Shown here one piece after another: positions 61,366 through 64,000 of a stretch of DNA of 64,000 nucleotides. The DNA is from Heyndrickxia shackletonii (GTDB taxonomy: Bacteria > Bacillota > Bacilli > Bacillales > Bacillaceae_C): positions 2,155,908 through 2,219,907 of the forward strand of contig NZ_LJJC01000004.1 in the NCBI RefSeq assembly GCF_001420715.1, written 5' to 3'. The notes below the pieces were generated by a model. That model saw only the letters and a program-made list of their open reading frames with translations. It ran no database searches and was not told the DNA's origin. Positions within the stretch are counted from its first letter, which is position 1, and each line of letters opens with the position of its first letter. A program made the translations under genes and the position numbers.

Positions 61366-62742
61366 TCATTGTACTGTTTTTTTGAGATGAATGCTACTTT
61401 TCACATATTGTAAACTTAATAAAATCGATACGATGCTGACAATAATCATAATAAATCCTAAAGTTTGCATGTTTTCAGGAGTAATTGCTTTCCCAAAAAC
61501 TAATCCGAGTACAACAGAAGATAGAATAGAACCCAAATATCGGCATGTTTGAAAGAGACCGGATGAAGTTCCGATAATATTTTCCGGAGTTGCATCGAGC
61601 ATTGCCACTTGAAGTGCCACATTACCTAACCCATATCCAATCCCCAAAAATGCTAATATAAATCCCATCACAATGATTGGAACATGGATAAAGAAAACCG
61701 TAAGAAAGATGGCACCGATAAACATGAAAATTGCTCCTGCCATTATGGGTTGTTTTGCACCGGCTTTGTCTATCCATTTTCCGGCCAGAGGAGAGACGAT
61801 AATACTTACGCCGGACATAAAGAGCATCAACAAGCCGCTCGTGCGAACACTTAAATGCATCTCATCCTGAAAATAGGTTGGCATTCCAAAAAATAAGCAA
61901 TAGTTGAATAAATTTAAAACGATAAATTGGACATATACAGAAGTAAGGGCACGATTGGTTTTAAATAAACGTACATCTATAAATGGATCCTTTGCTTTTA
62001 GTTCTCTCCATACAAATAATATAACAAATAGTAAACCACCTATTCCTGCGATATAGTGTGGGGAAGTATTAATAGATAATAAGAACCATAGAAGCAAAAC
62101 CATTCCTGCTGCAAATAGGAAAATTCCTATAAAATCGAGATGAAGAAGAGCATTTTTAATACTTGAGCCCGCTTGTTTTTTATCTTTAGGAAACATGAAC
62201 CATCCGAGTAAAAAACTAATAATGATAAAAGGAAAATTCACCGTGAAAATAGCTGGCCAATCTCCCCATATGATTAAAAATCCTCCTAAGGTAGGTCCAA
62301 GTGCCGTCATGGCAGAAGCAAAAATTGAAAGCACTGCAAGAGCAGAGGCTTGTCTTTCATGGATGTTAGATTGAACGAGTGCAACCCCAGATGGGTAAAT
62401 AGCACCACTGCCGATCGATTGAAATAATCTCATAATGAGCAAGACGAAAAAGGTCGGAGCGAGCGGAGCACCGAAAGCGGAGATTGCCACCAGAATTAAG
62501 CCGATTAGAAAAAGCTTTTTTCTGCCAATTAAATCTCCAATTTTTCCGGTTACAGGCTGTGCGATGGCACTGGCTAAATAAAAGGATGAAATAAGCCATG
62601 AAACAGTTGTAAAGGATAGATGGAAATCTTTTTGAATACTATGTAAAGCTAATGAGATCATGGATGAATTCAAAGGATTTAACATCGTGCCTGATGCTAC
62701 AGCTGTCAAAAATAGGGCGCGGCTTTTTTTCAAATTCCTCAT
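61366..62742 (-). CDS. MFS drug-efflux-type transporter
   Basis: A 458-residue transporter with about 12-14 spans. GKIGDLIGRKKLFLIG is the MFS loop 2-3 signature and ALGPTLGGFLI the antiporter motif C of drug/proton exchangers. It is the last gene of a minus-strand operon and overlaps the isochorismatase stop by one base (TAATG). With a MarR regulator at the head, it probably exports a toxic small molecule, possibly the substrate or product of the middle gene. Confidence 0.88.
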   Translation of the reverse strand: MRNLKKSRALFLTAVASGTMLNPLNSSMISLALHSIQKDFHLSFTTVSWLISSFYLASAIAQPVTGKIGDLIGRKKLFLIGLILVAISAFGAPLAPTFFVLLIMRLFQSIGSGAIYPSGVALVQSNIHERQASALAVLSIFASAMTALGPTLGGFLIIWGDWPAIFTVNFPFIIISFLLGWFMFPKDKKQAGSSIKNALLHLDFIGIFLFAAGMVLLLWFLLSINTSPHYIAGIGGLLFVILFVWRELKAKDPFIDVRLFKTNRALTSVYVQFIVLNLFNYCLFFGMPTYFQDEMHLSVRTSGLLMLFMSGVSIIVSPLAGKWIDKAGAKQPIMAGAIFMFIGAIFLTVFFIHVPIIVMGFILAFLGIGYGLGNVALQVAMLDATPENIIGTSSGLFQTCRYLGSILSSVVLGLVFGKAITPENMQTLGFIMIIVSIVSILLSLQYVKSSIHLKKTVQ

Positions 62743-63308
62743 TATTTCACCTGTGCAAGGAATTCTTCCGTAGTTCGGATTTTTCCGATCTTAGGAAAAG
62801 TAAATCGGACAGAAGACTCATGTTCTTCTTTACTATAAGTGGTCATTGCATCTGTAATAAAAATTTGATTGTAACCGTATTGGAATGCTTCACGGGCAGT
62901 GCTTTCCACTCCAATATTTGTTGCAATTCCGCATAAAACAATCGTATCTATTCCTCTTCTGCGGAGCTGTATATCTAAATCTGTGCCAAAAAAAGCTCCC
63001 CATTGCCGCTTCGTAACAATGTAATCACTTTCTGTTACTTCCAGCCTTGGATCGAGTTCTGCCCAGTCTGCTGGACGCTCTATTTTATTTGCGTTTTTTG
63101 GGTGGTCTGTTTCTGGAGCCAAGGCATCTTTGCCGTCATGAAAAGCTACCCGAACAAAGCTAATAAATCCATTAGAACTGCGGAACTTTTGAATTAGTTT
63201 TATCGAATTATCCACTACCGTATTTCCTCCAGGCATGGAAACGATTCCTTTTTGTAAATCAATAAGGACTAGAGCGGTTTTTTGAAAATCAAGATTTAAT
63301 TCATTCAT
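62742..63308 (-). CDS. Isochorismatase-family cysteine hydrolase
   Basis: A 188-residue alpha/beta hydrolase of the isochorismatase/nicotinamidase superfamily. The triad is visible as Asp19 in ALVLIDLQKG, Lys near 107 in VTKRQWGAFFGT, and Cys near 144 in VLCGIATNIGVESTAREAF, with the cis-peptide segment just before it. No aryl-carrier domain is fused. It is cotranscribed with the MFS gene; substrate unknown. ATG is preceded by AGGAGG. Confidence 0.88.
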   Translation of the reverse strand: MNELNLDFQKTALVLIDLQKGIVSMPGGNTVVDNSIKLIQKFRSSNGFISFVRVAFHDGKDALAPETDHPKNANKIERPADWAELDPRLEVTESDYIVTKRQWGAFFGTDLDIQLRRRGIDTIVLCGIATNIGVESTAREAFQYGYNQIFITDAMTTYSKEEHESSVRFTFPKIGKIRTTEEFLAQVK

Positions 63309-63351
63309 CTAAAATCCTCCTGTTGTTTCAAATGCATAATAAAATAGAAAT

Positions 63352-63807
63352 TTAGCTTTGTAATCTTCTTGTTTTTTCTATTTTTCGATTTAACCTTGAA
63401 ATTAATTCAGCAAAAATTTCTTTTTCTTCCTTTTTCCAATCGGAAAGAAGCTCTTCATAGGCAAATCTTCTTTTTGCTTTAAGAGATAACAAAGCATTTT
63501 TTCCCGATTCAGAAATGGAAATGAAATTAACTCTTGCGTCATGGGCATCTGTGCTTCGTTCAATATGGCCTTTTGATTCTAAAGCATGTATTTGTCTGCT
63601 CATGGTGGAAATATTTAATTGAAATATATCTGAAAGAGTGCGTATCGTTTTTGGCCCTTCCTTATAAAGGGTATGTAAAATTAAATAGCCGGAACGATCT
63701 AAACTATTTTTTTCTCCATCTAATGTACGCTTAAAATCCGCTCTTCTTAATAAGGTCACCACTTCAATCTCAATCATGTCCATTACATCATTTTCAAATT
63801 TACCCAT
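63352..63807 (-). CDS. MarR family transcriptional regulator
   Basis: A 151-residue winged-helix repressor. The DNA-binding core is IRTLSDIFQLNISTMSRQIHALESKGHIERS, and the wing is DAHDARVNFISISESGKN, typical of MarR proteins. It heads the operon with the isochorismatase and MFS genes and probably represses it until a small phenolic or other ligand binds. A TTTCTA/TAGAAA dyad 26 bases upstream could be its operator. The start is ATG after GAAGGAAGG. Confidence 0.9.
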   Translation of the reverse strand: MGKFENDVMDMIEIEVVTLLRRADFKRTLDGEKNSLDRSGYLILHTLYKEGPKTIRTLSDIFQLNISTMSRQIHALESKGHIERSTDAHDARVNFISISESGKNALLSLKAKRRFAYEELLSDWKKEEKEIFAELISRLNRKIEKTRRLQS

Positions 63808-63833
63808 TGTATCCTTCCTTCAAGCAAAGCAAT

Positions 63834-63852
63834 TTTCTATTCACTTTAGAAA
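63834..63852. promoter_or_regulatory. Candidate MarR operator
   Basis: TTTCTA (63834-63839), 7 bases, TAGAAA (63847-63852), just upstream of the marR start. Confidence 0.35.
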
Positions 63853-63913
63853 GCAGTTGTATTATCACACAAAAACTTTCATTATGCAAGCAACTTCGGT
63901 TTCTTATAAAAAA

Positions 63914-63937
63914 GGACCATTGATTAATCAATAGTCC
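63914..63937 (-). terminator. Terminator of the gene entering from the right edge
   Basis: GGACCATTGATT and AATCAATAGTCC form a near-perfect palindrome (one mismatch pair), with a T-run on the minus strand. Confidence 0.8.
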
Positions 63938-63948
63938 AATTTAACTTG

Positions 63949-64000
63949 TTATAATTTAAACGAGCTTTTCAAAGAAACAATGCGATTAAATACTAGTAAA
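63949..64000 (-). CDS. C-terminal end of a gene continuing past the window, possibly glutaminyl-tRNA synthetase
   Basis: The minus-strand frame is open from the window edge to TAA at 63949-63951 and reads LLVFNRIVSLKSSFKL. A terminator begins 12 bases later, which supports a real gene end. The FNRIVSLKSS ending is like the C-terminus of class I glutaminyl-tRNA synthetases as I remember them. With only 16 residues this is a weak guess. Confidence 0.4.
   Translation of the reverse strand, partial: LLVFNRIVSLKSSFKL

Noticed and set aside
1-64000. CRISPR array, prophage, transposase or tRNA cluster
   Set aside because: No regularly spaced direct repeats, phage structural genes, transposase domains or cloverleaf sequences were seen on either strand.

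Overview
The window is chromosomal DNA from a low-GC, endospore-forming member of the Bacillaceae. Spore-former markers are Sda, CsgA/YbxH, a YuzL-like protein and a DUF1657/DUF421 set. Many genes also match Bacillus subtilis families in length and order: YojN/YojO, YkpA, YhfW, YhfH, YxcD, TrhO, TopB and MprF. The genus cannot be fixed from sequence reading alone. No rRNA, tRNA, CRISPR array, insertion sequence or prophage was seen.

Layout. 1-8 kb: the end of a DUF2935 gene, a short sda gene, a lipoprotein LCP enzyme, a DhaS-type aldehyde dehydrogenase, a YidC2 insertase preceded by a MifM-like arrest peptide, and a MoxR ATPase/VWA pair. 8-24.6 kb: a D,D-carboxypeptidase, molybdenum cofactor genes (moaA, moeA, mobB), small spore or unknown proteins, a YitT protein, topB, trhO, mprF, a frameshifted pepF, and a DUF1657-DUF1657-DUF421 cluster. 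24.7-29.8 kb: a three-subunit xanthine-dehydrogenase-family molybdoenzyme convergent with an HpaB-type flavin monooxygenase. 30-40.8 kb: ABC-F YkpA, YhfW, a LysM-3D wall protein, an oxidoreductase, AlaX, YhfH, VanW, an ECF-like sigma factor and a second ClpP. 41.1-47.5 kb: a compact hisZGDBHAF(IE) operon with mostly overlapping genes. It lacks hisC and histidinol phosphatase. 47.6-49.4 kb: a DUF1836 regulator divergent from a membrane protein/YxcD pair, with matched operator-like dyads at both promoters. 49.7-57.5 kb: an unusual hybrid ABC transporter locus. 57.6-64 kb: csgA-ybxH, a secreted subtilase, an M20 dipeptidase, a marR/isochorismatase/MFS operon and the edge of another gene.

The strongest candidate for an undescribed system is the 49.7-57.5 kb locus. 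A large FtsX/MacB-type permease is followed by an OppB-type permease, then by an OppC-type permease fused to a LolD/MacB-type ATPase. A second OppB/OppC pair follows with no ATPase. Both units have near-identical promoters, and no substrate-binding protein or Opp-type ATPase is present. A decayed FtsX C-terminus lies between the first two genes.

Other good leads are the MifM-like peptide with a visible anti-Shine-Dalgarno element, the DUF1836 divergon, a probable AUC start codon in ybxH, and a DUF1657-like tail fused to DUF421. A family of about 60-230 bp intergenic repeats with conserved ends is scattered between genes.
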